Shown in pieces: positions 42,433 through 51,655 of a stretch of DNA of 52,763 nt. The notes below the pieces were generated by a model. That model did no database searches and had not been told where the DNA came from. It worked only from the letters and a program-made list of their open reading frames with translations. The first letter of the stretch is position 1. The number at the start of each line of letters is the position of its first letter. This DNA comes from Anammoximicrobium sp032229885 (GTDB lineage: Bacteria; Planctomycetota; Planctomycetia; Pirellulales; Pirellulaceae). Position numbers and translations under genes: made by a program. The DNA is taken from the NCBI GenBank assembly GCA_032229885.1, contig JAVYAJ010000116.1, positions 1-52,763 on the forward strand, in the 5' to 3' direction.

Positions 42433-42735
42433 ATGGCAAAGGCGATGGAAGCGTTGGGCATGATCGAGACCAAGGGATTCATCAGTCTGATCGAGGCCAC
42501 CGACGCGATGTTGAAGGCCGCCGACGTATCGTTCCACGGTTGGGACAAAGTCGGCAGCGGATTGGTTTCGGCGTTTGTGACGGGGGACGTGGCGGCGGTC
42601 AAAGCGGCGACGGACGCTGGCGCAAACGCGGCCAGCCGGGTGGGCGAGGTCGTCAGCGTGCAGGTCATCCCGCGCCCGCACGAGGATCTGGGAATTGTGT
42701 TGCCTCCGGCGATCAAGCGGTCCGTCCCTAAGTAG
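42433..42735 (+). CDS. BMC-H shell protein 1
   Basis: This 100-residue single-BMC-domain protein forms hexamers that tile the flat faces of the shell. It has the family start ALGMIETKGFISLIEATDAMLKAA and the pore-loop motif KVGSG (residues 39-43), the same type as in PduA. A C-terminal extension of about 15 residues (LGIVLPPAIKRSVPK) follows the domain. ATG 42433 is preferred over the frame's upstream start at 42415. It differs from the second BMC-H in pore sequence and tail, so the two may form pores of different selectivity. Confidence 0.94.
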   Translation: MAKAMEALGMIETKGFISLIEATDAMLKAADVSFHGWDKVGSGLVSAFVTGDVAAVKAATDAGANAASRVGEVVSVQVIPRPHEDLGIVLPPAIKRSVPK

Positions 42736-42772
42736 TCATTCGCATTTCTTTCACAGATAAGGATTTTTCGCA

Positions 42773-43042
42773 ATGCAGACAGCAATTGGCTTGGTGGAAA
42801 CGAAGGGCTTGGTCGGCTTGGTCGAAGCGACCGATGCGATGGCCAAAGCGGCCAACGTCGAGATTGTCAAGCGGGTCGGCATCGGCGGCGGCTTGGTGAC
42901 CACGATCGTCAAGGGCGACGTCGGCAGCGTGCGGGCGGCGGTCGAGGCGGGCGCCAACGCAGCCAGCCAGGTCGGCGAACTGGTGAGCAGCCATGTGATC
43001 CCCCGGCCCGCGGACGGGCTGATGGAGGCGTTCCTGTCGTAA
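42773..43042 (+). CDS. BMC-H shell protein 2
   Basis: The 89-residue protein is a compact single-BMC-domain hexamer-former (TAIGLVETKGLVGLVEATDAMAKAANVEI, GANAASQVGELVSSHVIPRP). Its pore region reads VGIGGG (residues 35-40), unlike the KVGSG of BMC-H 1. It starts 37 bases after BMC-H 1 and is followed 14 bases later by the acetate kinase gene. The short tail after the domain suggests a standard tile. Confidence 0.94.
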   Translation: MQTAIGLVETKGLVGLVEATDAMAKAANVEIVKRVGIGGGLVTTIVKGDVGSVRAAVEAGANAASQVGELVSSHVIPRPADGLMEAFLS

Positions 43043-43056
43043 CGGAGTGCGCGGAC

Positions 43057-44247
<1,191 letters not shown>

Positions 44248-44250
44248 ACC

Positions 44251-44586
44251 ATGTTTGTCGCCAAGGTGGTCGGCGCGTTGGTCTCGACTCAAAAAGTGGC
44301 CTCGATGGTCGGCTACAAGCTGATGATCGTCGAGCCGTATCGGTTGGAGCCGAGCGAACGCCAGAGCCTGGTCACCACGGGGCGGACGTTCGTCGCCGTC
44401 GACCTGCTGGGTTCGGGCGTGGGAGACCTCGTGTTGATCACCCAGGGTTCCAGCGCCCGGCTGACGCCGGAGACCAAGAACATGCCGTTGGACACCGCGA
44501 TCATCGGCATCGTAGACAAAGTGCACGTGGACGCGGCGTGCGTCTATTCGCGCGAACATAACGGCGCGGCGCCGGCGCAGCCGTAG
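44251..44586 (+). CDS. BMC-P (EutN/CcmL) shell pentamer 1
   Basis: The 111-residue protein is a BMC-P pentamer-forming vertex protein (FVAKVVGALVSTQKVASMVGYKLMIVEPY, VAVDLLGSGVGDLVLITQGSSAR, DTAIIGIVDKVHVD). It is the longest of the three vertex proteins here and carries an extra C-terminal tail. Vertex pentamers close the icosahedral shell. It is placed three bases after the kinase gene and twenty before the aldehyde dehydrogenase gene. Confidence 0.93.
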   Translation: MFVAKVVGALVSTQKVASMVGYKLMIVEPYRLEPSERQSLVTTGRTFVAVDLLGSGVGDLVLITQGSSARLTPETKNMPLDTAIIGIVDKVHVDAACVYSREHNGAAPAQP

Positions 44587-44606
44587 CCATCATCTTGAGG
44601 AATGCC

Positions 44607-46037
44607 ATGCAAGTCGACGAAGCATTGATTCGCAACGTAGTCGCGCAGGTTCTGGCCGAAGTCGGCCGCATTCCGCCGCTGCACAGCACCGGCTACGAGG
44701 GTCGCCACGGGATCTTCGAAGACGCCGACGAGGCCATCGCGGCGGCGGCCGGGGCCTACGAGCGACTGTGCGAACGAAGTCTCGAGGACCGGCGGCGGAT
44801 CATCGGTCACATCCGCCGAATCGCCATCGACCAGTGCGTCGAGCTGGGCACGATGGAAATGAATGAAACCAAGATCGGCCGCTTGGAACATAAGATCGAG
44901 AAGCTCAAGACGCTGGGCGAACGCAGCCCGGGCGTCGAGTTTTTGCGCAGCGAGGTGTTCAGCGGCGACCACGGGTTGGCGGTCATCGAGCATGCCCCGT
45001 TCGGCGTCATCGGCGCCATCACCCCCGTGACGCATTCGCTGCCCACGATCACCGGCAACGCGGTCAGCATGATCGCCGCGGGCAACACGTTGGTCGTCAA
45101 CCCGCATCCCAGCGGCAAACGCGTGGCGGCCGAGGGCGTGCGACGGTACAACGAGGCGATTCATCGCGATCTGGGCATCGACAACCTGATCTGCTTGGTT
45201 GCCGAACCCACGCTGCAGACCGCGGACGCCATCTTCAAGCATCGCGAGGTGAAGCTGATCTGCGTGACGGGCGGCGCGGCCGTGGCGCGCGCTGCGCTGA
45301 ACAGCGGCAAACGGGCGATCGTGGCCGGGCCGGGCAACCCGCCGGTCGTCGTCGACGAGACGGCCGATCTGGATCGAGCCGCCCGGGCCATCATCCAGGG
45401 CGCAGCCTACGACAACAACCTGCTGTGCATTTCCGAAAAGGAGATCTTCGTCGTCGATCAGGTGTTCGACCCGATGCTGGCCGCGATGGAACGAGCCGGC
45501 GCCGTGCAGCTGAACAGGCACGAGATCGCCGAGCTGACTCGAAACGCGATCATCCAGGTGGGTGAGGGCAAGCATCGACACGACGCGCCCGCCAAGGAGT
45601 TCTTGGGTCAGGATGCGGCCTTGCTGGCGCGGGGCGCCGGCCGGACCGTGGCGGACGACGTCCCGCTGTTGTTCGGCGAGACCGACGAGACGAATCCGTT
45701 TGTGCCCGTCGAGCAGATGATGCCCTTCGTTCCGCTGGTCCGCTGTCGCGACGTGGACGAGGCGATTGCGCGAGCTCAGGCGGCGGAGCACGGCTTCAAG
45801 CACACGAGCATCATCCACTCGAACAACGTCCGCCACATGACCAAGATGGGCCGCGCGTTGGAGACGACGTTGTTCGTCAAGAATGGCCCCAGCATGGCCG
45901 GTTTGGGGTTGGGAGGCGAGGGCTACATCTCGTTCTCGATCGCCGGGCCGACGGGCGAGGGCGTCACGACACCCTTGACGTTCACCCGTGAACGGCGCTG
46001 TTCGATGATCGACGATCTGCGGATTCTCGGGAAATAA
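44607..46037 (+). CDS. CoA-acylating aldehyde dehydrogenase of the BMC (PduP-like)
   Basis: The 476-residue protein is an aldehyde dehydrogenase of the PduP/EutE type, with nucleophile Cys274 in NNLLCISEKE, the cofactor segment FGVIGAITPVTHSLPT, and the final MIDDLRILGK. It oxidises an aldehyde to acyl-CoA with NAD. In this context the substrate is expected to be L-lactaldehyde made by the co-encoded aldolase. Residues 1-20 (MQVDEALIRNVVAQVLAEVG) form an amphipathic helix that matches the encapsulation-peptide pattern, so the enzyme should be packaged in the shell. Start at ATG 44607 follows GAGG; the frame's earlier TTG at 44595 is rejected. A second BMC-P gene follows after 137 bases. Confidence 0.95.
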   Translation: MQVDEALIRNVVAQVLAEVGRIPPLHSTGYEGRHGIFEDADEAIAAAAGAYERLCERSLEDRRRIIGHIRRIAIDQCVELGTMEMNETKIGRLEHKIEKLKTLGERSPGVEFLRSEVFSGDHGLAVIEHAPFGVIGAITPVTHSLPTITGNAVSMIAAGNTLVVNPHPSGKRVAAEGVRRYNEAIHRDLGIDNLICLVAEPTLQTADAIFKHREVKLICVTGGAAVARAALNSGKRAIVAGPGNPPVVVDETADLDRAARAIIQGAAYDNNLLCISEKEIFVVDQVFDPMLAAMERAGAVQLNRHEIAELTRNAIIQVGEGKHRHDAPAKEFLGQDAALLARGAGRTVADDVPLLFGETDETNPFVPVEQMMPFVPLVRCRDVDEAIARAQAAEHGFKHTSIIHSNNVRHMTKMGRALETTLFVKNGPSMAGLGLGGEGYISFSIAGPTGEGVTTPLTFTRERRCSMIDDLRILGK

Positions 46038-46174
46038 ACGGGCTTCGTTCGCCGCCGTCGCCGCGGAACGGCCTGGGATCGGACCAGGGCCGAGCTCCGG
46101 AAGGCGCCGGGCCGCGAGGCGCCGCCGCGGCAGAGCTCGCTGGCGGTCGAGCGAGCCGCAAGGAGCGCACCATC

Positions 46175-46432
46175 ATGCAACTGGCTCGCGTAATCGGCAC
46201 CGCGACGGCCACCATCAAGCACGCGACGCTACGAGGCGTCAAGCTGCTGGTCGTCCAGCCGTATTTGGCCGACGAGCAGACGCCCGATGGCGATCCGCTG
46301 TTGGCCGTGGATACGATCGGCGCCGGGCGAGGAGACACCGTGATGATCACCAGCGACGGACGGTACGTGCAGGAATGGTTGAAAGACGACGCCACGCCCG
46401 TCCGCTGGACGACGATCGCCATCCGAGACTGA
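46175..46432 (+). CDS. BMC-P shell pentamer 2
   Basis: The 85-residue protein is a compact EutN/CcmL-type vertex protein (LARVIGTATATIKHATLRGVKLLVVQPY, VDTIGAGRGDTVMITSDGRYVQEWL). It is preceded by the only sizeable gap (137 bases) inside the operon and is followed after 27 bases by the fusion protein. It lacks the long tail of BMC-P 1. Confidence 0.93.
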   Translation: MQLARVIGTATATIKHATLRGVKLLVVQPYLADEQTPDGDPLLAVDTIGAGRGDTVMITSDGRYVQEWLKDDATPVRWTTIAIRD

Positions 46433-46459
46433 AGTCAACCAGACAGGAACCGACGACGT

Positions 46460-47335
46460 ATGGCCGCCGCGGAATTGGATCTCGAAATGATTGTCCGCGA
46501 GGTGTTGCGCCGCCTGGAACAGGCCGGCGACGAACCCGGCGGCGATGCTGCGCCTCGCGGCGCCGCGACGCGCGCACCGGCGATGAACGCGGAACCGGCG
46601 GCCGCCGTGGCGACCGCCGTAGCGCCGCCCGCCGTGCCGCCGCCCACCGTGCCGCCGCCCGCTGACCGGCCAGCGCGTCTGGACCTGGGACAGCATCGCA
46701 CGATCACGCTGGGCCTGATCGAAGGCCGTCTGACGGGCGTTCGCGAGCTGCTGGTTCCGCATGGCGCGGTCGTGACGCCGTCGGTTCGTGACGAGCTGCG
46801 GACGCGGGGCGTCGGCTTGCGATTTGCGGACCGTTCGGCTGGCGACCTCGCCGCCCGTAGCGCGACCCACGCCCCTTCAGCGGCCGCCCCTTCGGTAGAT
46901 GTCAGCCCGACGGCTGCGTCAGCAGCGGGCGGCCGGCTCGTGCTCGGCGTCGCCCAAGCGCGGTATGCGGCGGTCGCGGCCGCGGCCGTGCGAACGGAAT
47001 CGCCAGAGGCGGAACAAATCGATCACGACTGCGTATTAGAGGTGATCCGGCAAACCCTGCCGGCCGTGGTCGAGCAAGGGCGGATCAGTGTCGTCCTGAC
47101 CGAGCGTCCGGCGGTCGCCTTATGTCTGGCCAATCGCACGCCGGGCGTCCGCGCCGCGTGGGGCGTCAGCGTGGCCGCGGTTCGCGAGGCCGCGCGGCTG
47201 ATCGGGACCAACCTGCTGGTGATCCATCCGGGCCAACACAGCTTGCACGAGGTGCGGAGCATGGTTCGCGAATTCGTCGGCGGACGCCACGACTGTCCGA
47301 AAGGGTATCGCCGGACACTCGGAGAACCACGATGA
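46460..47335 (+). CDS. BMC-associated protein: targeting helix plus RpiB-like domain
   Basis: The 291-residue protein starts with an amphipathic helix (LDLEMIVREVLRRLEQAG, residues 6-23) like BMC encapsulation peptides, followed by an Ala/Pro-rich linker (about 30-70) and a short segment with VVTPSVRDELRTRGVGLRF (about 104-122), similar to a start found in BMC-associated EutQ/EutT-type proteins. The C-terminal region (about 159-275, ISVVLTERPAVALCLANRTPG, then RAAWGVSVAAVREAARLIGTN) follows the pattern of RpiB/LacA sugar-phosphate isomerases. The usual GTGxG substrate loop appears to be changed to TERPA. It may bind or isomerise a pathway intermediate, or be a non-catalytic cargo or scaffold. 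Its stop overlaps the next BMC-P start by four bases, so it belongs to the operon. The fold reading is by eye. Confidence 0.75.
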   Translation: MAAAELDLEMIVREVLRRLEQAGDEPGGDAAPRGAATRAPAMNAEPAAAVATAVAPPAVPPPTVPPPADRPARLDLGQHRTITLGLIEGRLTGVRELLVPHGAVVTPSVRDELRTRGVGLRFADRSAGDLAARSATHAPSAAAPSVDVSPTAASAAGGRLVLGVAQARYAAVAAAAVRTESPEAEQIDHDCVLEVIRQTLPAVVEQGRISVVLTERPAVALCLANRTPGVRAAWGVSVAAVREAARLIGTNLLVIHPGQHSLHEVRSMVREFVGGRHDCPKGYRRTLGEPR

Positions 47336-47616
47336 AGATCGCACAAGTCATCGGCACCGTCACGCTGAACCAGATGCACCCGAGTCTTCGGGGCGCGCGG
47401 CTCAAGCTGGCCGTGCCCTTGTCGCTGGACAACCTGAAGAACCAGACGCCGCCCACGAGCGAGCCGCTCGTCCTGTGGGATGTGTTGGGCGCGGGCGTCG
47501 GAGATCGCATCGCCTTGGCCGAAGGCCCCGAGGCCGCGCAACCGTTCCGGCCAAAAATCATACCCATCGACGCTTACAATGCGGCGATCCTGGATCGGAT
47601 CGACCTGGATCCCTGA
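47332..47616 (+). CDS. BMC-P shell pentamer 3
   Basis: The 94-residue protein is another EutN/CcmL-type vertex protein (IAQVIGTVTLNQMHPSLRGARLKLAVPLSLDN, LWDVLGAGVGDRIALAEGPEAAQPF, IPIDAYNAAILDRID). ATG 47332 overlaps the upstream stop (ATGA). A KNQTPP segment in place of the shorter loop of BMC-P 2 distinguishes it. Three different pentamers in one locus is typical of the planctomycete type and may reflect mixed or specialised vertices. Confidence 0.93.
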   Translation: MKIAQVIGTVTLNQMHPSLRGARLKLAVPLSLDNLKNQTPPTSEPLVLWDVLGAGVGDRIALAEGPEAAQPFRPKIIPIDAYNAAILDRIDLDP

Positions 47617-47632
47617 ACGAGGACCATCATCC

Positions 47633-48493
47633 ATGGCAAATGTACACAAGATCAAACAGGAAATCTGCGAAATTGGGCGTCGCATCTATGCCAAGGGGTT
47701 CGCGGCCGCCAACGATGGCAACATCTCCGTGCGGGTCGGCGAAAACGAAGTGTTGTGCACCCCGACGATGCACTGTAAAGGCTTTCTGACGCCGGACGAC
47801 ATCGCCACGGTCGACATGACCGGCCACCAGACCGGCGGCCGGAAAAAACGGTCGAGCGAAGCGATGTTGCACCTGGAGATCTACAAACAGCGGCCCGACA
47901 TCCGCAGTGTCGTCCACTGCCACCCGCCGCATGCCACCGCGTTCGCGGTGGCGCGCGAACCGATCCCCCAGTGCGTTCTGCCCGAGGTCGAGATCTTTTT
48001 GGGCGAGGTGCCGATCACCAAGTACGAGACGCCGGGCGGCCAGGCCTTCGCCGACACGATCCTGCCCTTCGTCCAAAAGACGAACGTCATCTTGCTGGCC
48101 AACCACGGGACGGTCAGCTACGGCGAGTCGGTCGAACGCGCGTATTGGTGGACCGAGATCCTGGACGCCTACTGCCGGATCCTGTTGCTGTCGCGTCAAC
48201 TGGGACGCGTCCAATATCTGGGCGAGCAGAAGGAGCGCGAGTTGCTCGAACTGAAGAAGATCTGGGGCTACAGCGATCCGCGGAATACCGAAGAGTACAA
48301 GAACTGCGACATCTGCGCCAACGACATCTTCCGCCATAGCTGGAAGGACGCCGCCGTCGAACGTCTCGCGTTCGACCCACCCGCGCCGGCCGGATCACAG
48401 CCCCTGTCGGCGGCGGACGCGGCCGATCAAGAGACCCTGATCTGCGCGATCACCGACCGCGTTCTGGAAGCGCTCAACAAACAGCTCGGGTAG
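47633..48493 (+). CDS. Class II aldolase (L-fuculose/L-rhamnulose-1-phosphate type) with C-terminal targeting helix
   Basis: The 286-residue protein is a zinc class II aldolase/adducin-family protein. It has the phosphate-site motif AANDGNISVRVG (residues 25-36), Glu76 in RSSEAM, zinc ligands His95 and His97 in VHCHPPHA and His158 in ANHGTV. These match L-fuculose-1-phosphate aldolase, which cleaves its substrate to L-lactaldehyde and dihydroxyacetone phosphate. It is longer than FucA (about 215 residues): after a linker rich in Pro, Ala and Asp it ends with an amphipathic helix (about 267-284, ETLICAITDRVLEALNKQ), a C-terminal encapsulation peptide. It is the last gene of the operon and the signature enzyme that identifies the compartment as a deoxy-sugar one. 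Confidence 0.93.
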   Translation: MANVHKIKQEICEIGRRIYAKGFAAANDGNISVRVGENEVLCTPTMHCKGFLTPDDIATVDMTGHQTGGRKKRSSEAMLHLEIYKQRPDIRSVVHCHPPHATAFAVAREPIPQCVLPEVEIFLGEVPITKYETPGGQAFADTILPFVQKTNVILLANHGTVSYGESVERAYWWTEILDAYCRILLLSRQLGRVQYLGEQKERELLELKKIWGYSDPRNTEEYKNCDICANDIFRHSWKDAAVERLAFDPPAPAGSQPLSAADAADQETLICAITDRVLEALNKQLG

Positions 48494-48617
48494 ACGTCGA
48501 ACCAGCCGTCGAGCGCGACGCGTCGCAGCCGTCGTTCGAGGCGCCGTCTTCGGGCGGTGTCTGTGGGTCCGAGCCGCGTGGCGCGAGGCCGCGCGCGAGT
48601 CAGGCTGCCGCTCGGCG

Positions 48618-48662
48618 ACGCAACTCACTCGGGCGCGACTCACTCGGGCGCGACTCACTTGG
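48618..48662. repeat. 15-bp tandem repeat, three copies, across the aspS stop
   Basis: Units 48618-48632, 48633-48647 and 48648-48662 differ at only a few positions (consensus gcgcgactcactcgg). The last unit covers the stop codon of aspS (48655-48657 on the plus strand, minus-strand stop). The array lies between the convergent aldolase and aspS genes. As at 6021, the period is a multiple of three. Confidence 0.85.
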
Positions 48663-50433
48663 CCGCGACCGGCGCAAGGCGAATCGCCAGTTCTTCGAGC
48701 TGGCGTCGCTCGACCTCGCCGGGGGCTTCGGTCATCATGTCGGTTGCCCGCTGCGTCTTGGGAAACGCGATGCAATCGCGAATGCTGTCCAGCCCTCCGA
48801 ACAGCATCACGATCCGATCGATGCCCAGCGCGATCCCGCCGTGCGGCGGCGCGCCGAATTGGAGCGCGTCCAGCAGAAAGCCGAATCGCTCGCGAGCCCG
48901 CTGCTGGTCGATGCCCAACAGCGCGAAGACGGTCTGCTGCAACTGGCTGTCGTGGATTCGGATCGTGCCTCCGCCCGCCTCGGATCCGTTGATGACCAAG
49001 TCATAAGCCTGCGCGCGGCACCGCGCGGGATCGGTCTCGAGCATCGCCAGGTCCTGCCGCCGCGGGGAGGTGAACGGATGGTGCATCGCATCCCACCGCT
49101 GCTCGTCCTTGTTCCAGTCGAACATCGGGAACTCGACGACCCACGAAAAGCTCATCGCGCGAGGATCGTACAGCTTCAGCTCGGCGCCCAACCGCTTGCG
49201 CAACGCGGCCAACGCCTTGCACGTGACGTCCCACGCGTCCGCGACGAACAGCAGCAGATCGCCCGGCTTGGCCTCCATCCGCTGGGCGATCCGAGCCAAC
49301 ATCGCTTCGGAGAAGTTCTTGGATACGGGCGACCACAAGGTTCCGTTGTCTTCGACGCGAAACCAGACGAGTCCTTTGGCGCCGAAATCCTGCTTGACCC
49401 AATCCGTCAGCTCGTCGAGCCGTTTTCGCGAAAACTCGCTCGCCGCGCCCGGCGCGTTGATCCCTCGCACGCGATTGCCGTTGCTCGCCGCTTCGCGAAA
49501 CACCCGGAACTCGGTCTCCAGCGCCAGATCCGTACAGTCGATCAGCTCCATGCCGAATCGCAGGTCCGGCGCGTCGTGCCCGAAACGATTCATCGCTTCG
49601 TCATAGGTCATTCTGGGCAGCGGCGTCGGAACATCCAGGCCCAGGATCTCGCCGGCCAGACGGACCACCAACCCGTCGATGATGCCCATGACGTCATCCG
49701 CGTCGACGAACGACATTTCCAGGTCTAATTGCGTGAACTCCGGTTGGCGGTCGGCGCGTAGATCTTCGTCGCGGAAGCAACGCGCGACCTGAACGTATCG
49801 ATCGTACCCGGCCACCATGAGGATTTGTTTGTACAACTGGGGCGATTGCGGCAACGCGTAGAACTTGCCCGCCGATACGCGGCTAGGAACCAAGTAGTCG
49901 CGAGCGCCCTCGGGCGTGCTGCGGCCCAGGATGGGCGTTTCCACGTCGATGAAGTCGTGCTCTGCGAAATAGTCGCGCATCGTCTTGATGATTCGGCTGC
50001 GCAACAGCAGCGTGTGCTGCATCGTGGCGCGTCGCAAGTCGAGATAGCGATACTTGAGCCGCAGGTCTTCGGTCGGCAGCTCTTGTTGGCCCGGCGTGAA
50101 CGGCGGGGTCTTGCTGCGATTCAGAACCTCCAGCGCCGACGCACGGAGTTCGACTTCGCCCGTGGCCAGCTTGGGGTTTGTCGTTCCCTCTGGCCGCGGC
50201 GCCACCGCGCCGGTCACGCGAATCACATCCTCGGAACGCAACTTGCCGGCCTGATCCAGGATCTCCGCGCCGCTCTGGGGGCTGGCGACGACCTGGGTCT
50301 TCCCGTAGCGGTCTCGAAGATCGATGAACACCGCGCCGCCGTGGTCGCGCGTACTGTCTACCCAGCCACACAGCGTGGCTTCCTGCCCAATCTGTTCCGG
50401 TCGAAGTTGGCCACACGTATGAGTTCGTAGCAA
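48655..50433 (-). CDS. aspS: Aspartyl-tRNA synthetase
   Basis: The 592-residue protein has the bacterial AspRS layout: an N-terminal anticodon-binding OB fold (EATLCGWVDSTRDHGGAVFIDLRDRYGKTQVV), class II motif 1 (YRYLDLRRATMQ, TPILGRSTPEGARDYLVPSR), motif 2 with FRDEDLRADRQPEFTQLDLEMSF, an insertion typical of bacterial AspRS (GAD domain), and motif 3 (GIALGIDRIVMLFGG, end DSIRDCIAFPKTQ). It charges tRNA-Asp with aspartate (and possibly tRNA-Asn in a nondiscriminating form, which sequence alone does not settle). TTG at 50433 is preferred over the ATG at 50718 of the open frame, because the conserved N-terminus starts there and AGGA lies upstream; it then matches E. coli (590 residues). Confidence 0.95.
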   Translation of the reverse strand: MLRTHTCGQLRPEQIGQEATLCGWVDSTRDHGGAVFIDLRDRYGKTQVVASPQSGAEILDQAGKLRSEDVIRVTGAVAPRPEGTTNPKLATGEVELRASALEVLNRSKTPPFTPGQQELPTEDLRLKYRYLDLRRATMQHTLLLRSRIIKTMRDYFAEHDFIDVETPILGRSTPEGARDYLVPSRVSAGKFYALPQSPQLYKQILMVAGYDRYVQVARCFRDEDLRADRQPEFTQLDLEMSFVDADDVMGIIDGLVVRLAGEILGLDVPTPLPRMTYDEAMNRFGHDAPDLRFGMELIDCTDLALETEFRVFREAASNGNRVRGINAPGAASEFSRKRLDELTDWVKQDFGAKGLVWFRVEDNGTLWSPVSKNFSEAMLARIAQRMEAKPGDLLLFVADAWDVTCKALAALRKRLGAELKLYDPRAMSFSWVVEFPMFDWNKDEQRWDAMHHPFTSPRRQDLAMLETDPARCRAQAYDLVINGSEAGGGTIRIHDSQLQQTVFALLGIDQQRARERFGFLLDALQFGAPPHGGIALGIDRIVMLFGGLDSIRDCIAFPKTQRATDMMTEAPGEVERRQLEELAIRLAPVAAK

Positions 50434-50684
50434 GGGAGTAAATCCTGATGGTTGGTAAGTCGAGACACCGACGGAAAATCGCCGACGGGGTATTTTAGAC
50501 ACCGGGGCAAGTTGCGCAAAGGTTGGCTGCGGTTTCGCCGCGCGAGAATCCGGCAAGCAGGGCTTTGCGCCAGGCAGTCGTCGATTTTTTTCGTGGCTGT
50601 GACCAAACGTGTCACCGACGCTCCGGATACTCGCGGCCGTGTCACCTATCCAGTTCGGACGGGCAAAGCAAAGGAGTGAGGACG

Positions 50685-50912
50685 ATGCTGGTGCTGAGCA
50701 GAAAGATTGCCGAGACAATTGTGGTGGACGATCGCATTCGGATCAAGGTGCTGCGGATCAATCGAAACACGATCAGCGTGGGCATCGAGGCGCCGCGCGA
50801 CGTGTCCGTGTGGCGCGGCGAACTGGCGCCGTCGGCGCTGGCCGACGCCGCGGGCGAACGAACGCCAACAAGCGAGCTCGCCTCTGAACGAGAATGGACC
50901 CGATCCGCCTGA
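50685..50912 (+). CDS. csrA: Carbon storage regulator CsrA
   Basis: The protein begins MLVLSRKIAETIVVDDRIRIKVLRINRNTISVGIEAPRDVSVWRGEL, the unmistakable RNA-binding CsrA fold that binds GGA-containing leaders and controls translation. It is 75 residues here, a little longer than the usual 60, with a Ser/Glu-rich tail. AAGGAG seven bases or so before the ATG gives the start. It is divergent from aspS and stands alone, without flagellar genes nearby. The earlier part of the open frame (from 50523) is not coding. Confidence 0.95.
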   Translation: MLVLSRKIAETIVVDDRIRIKVLRINRNTISVGIEAPRDVSVWRGELAPSALADAAGERTPTSELASEREWTRSA

Positions 50913-51164
50913 TGGCCTGCCGCGCAGGCGAGAACGGCCTGCCGCAACCCCAGCACGCGCCCGACCGGCACGTGCGCCGGGCGGGCTACGGTGGCCGCGA
51001 CAACGTGCGTTAGCCCGCTGCGCCGGCCGCTGGAACCAGCGCGAAACGCAACGTCATGGCTTGGCGCAAATCGAACCGGAACCATGTAGGGTGGGCGTTG
51101 GCCCGCCTCTGTCGCGCACCACGTCGCGCGCGATCTGTCGGGCTCGCCCCGTGTACAGTCCAGC

Positions 51165-51410
51165 CTAGGCTTCGACGGCGGCCGGCGCCTCCAGATCCTT
51201 CAACGAACGTCCCAAGCGTTTGCGCGGACCGGCGGCGCCGCCCGACTTTGAACTGCCCTCGGACCGGTCTTGCTTCATGAATTCGAGCAGGCGAGGGCTG
51301 ATGTCTTCCGAGTTCTCCGGCGTGCCAATTGCTTCGATAGCGTCTGAAACGCCCAACAGAATCGATTGTTTGACGCCCTCGCGAATCCAGAGAAACAGGT
51401 TGAAATTCAC
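51165..51410 (-). CDS. Small conserved-looking protein of unknown function
   Basis: Starting at GTG 51410, four bases or so after GGGAGAAAG, gives 81 residues (NFNLFLWIREGVKQSILLGVSDAIEAIG at the N-terminus, then a hydrophilic, Lys- and Gly-rich tail). The open frame runs to 51488 but that part is not protein-like. The start of the mature part is amphipathic, and the tail is flexible. The sequence has the look of a small planctomycete protein rather than noise, but I assign no family. It lies between csrA and the FkbM gene. Confidence 0.5.
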   Translation of the reverse strand: MNFNLFLWIREGVKQSILLGVSDAIEAIGTPENSEDISPRLLEFMKQDRSEGSSKSGGAAGPRKRLGRSLKDLEAPAAVEA

Positions 51411-51531
51411 GGCTTTCTCCCATTCCGTTGCAGTTAGACTCCTCGTCCGCCAACGACGGGCAAGAGAATATCGTGCGCTTCCCCACATGTCCAGACGAAA
51501 CAGAGGTCCCGGACAGCCCGACAGCCGGACA

Positions 51532-51563
51532 GTCCGACGGTCCGACGGTCCGACGGTCCGACG
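51532..51563. repeat. 8-bp tandem repeat, four exact copies
   Basis: The unit gtccgacg occurs four times in a row (51532, 51540, 51548, 51556) within a wider region (about 51510-51563) of related but degenerate copies. It lies between the small protein and the FkbM gene and is not in a gene. Confidence 0.9.
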
Positions 51564-51655
51564 GTCTGCGTGCCGCTGGGGCGTGAAATGCCACAGACGA
51601 GGCGTTTCAGGAGGCAGACGATCTGTGCGGGCTTACAGCCGCGGATGCTCGGTGG

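Noticed and set aside
46175..47616. BMC-P genes as carboxysome vertex proteins
   Set aside because: The EutN/CcmL family includes carboxysome vertices, but no RuBisCO, carbonic anhydrase or CsoS genes are present, and the aldolase and PduL point to a deoxy-sugar compartment.
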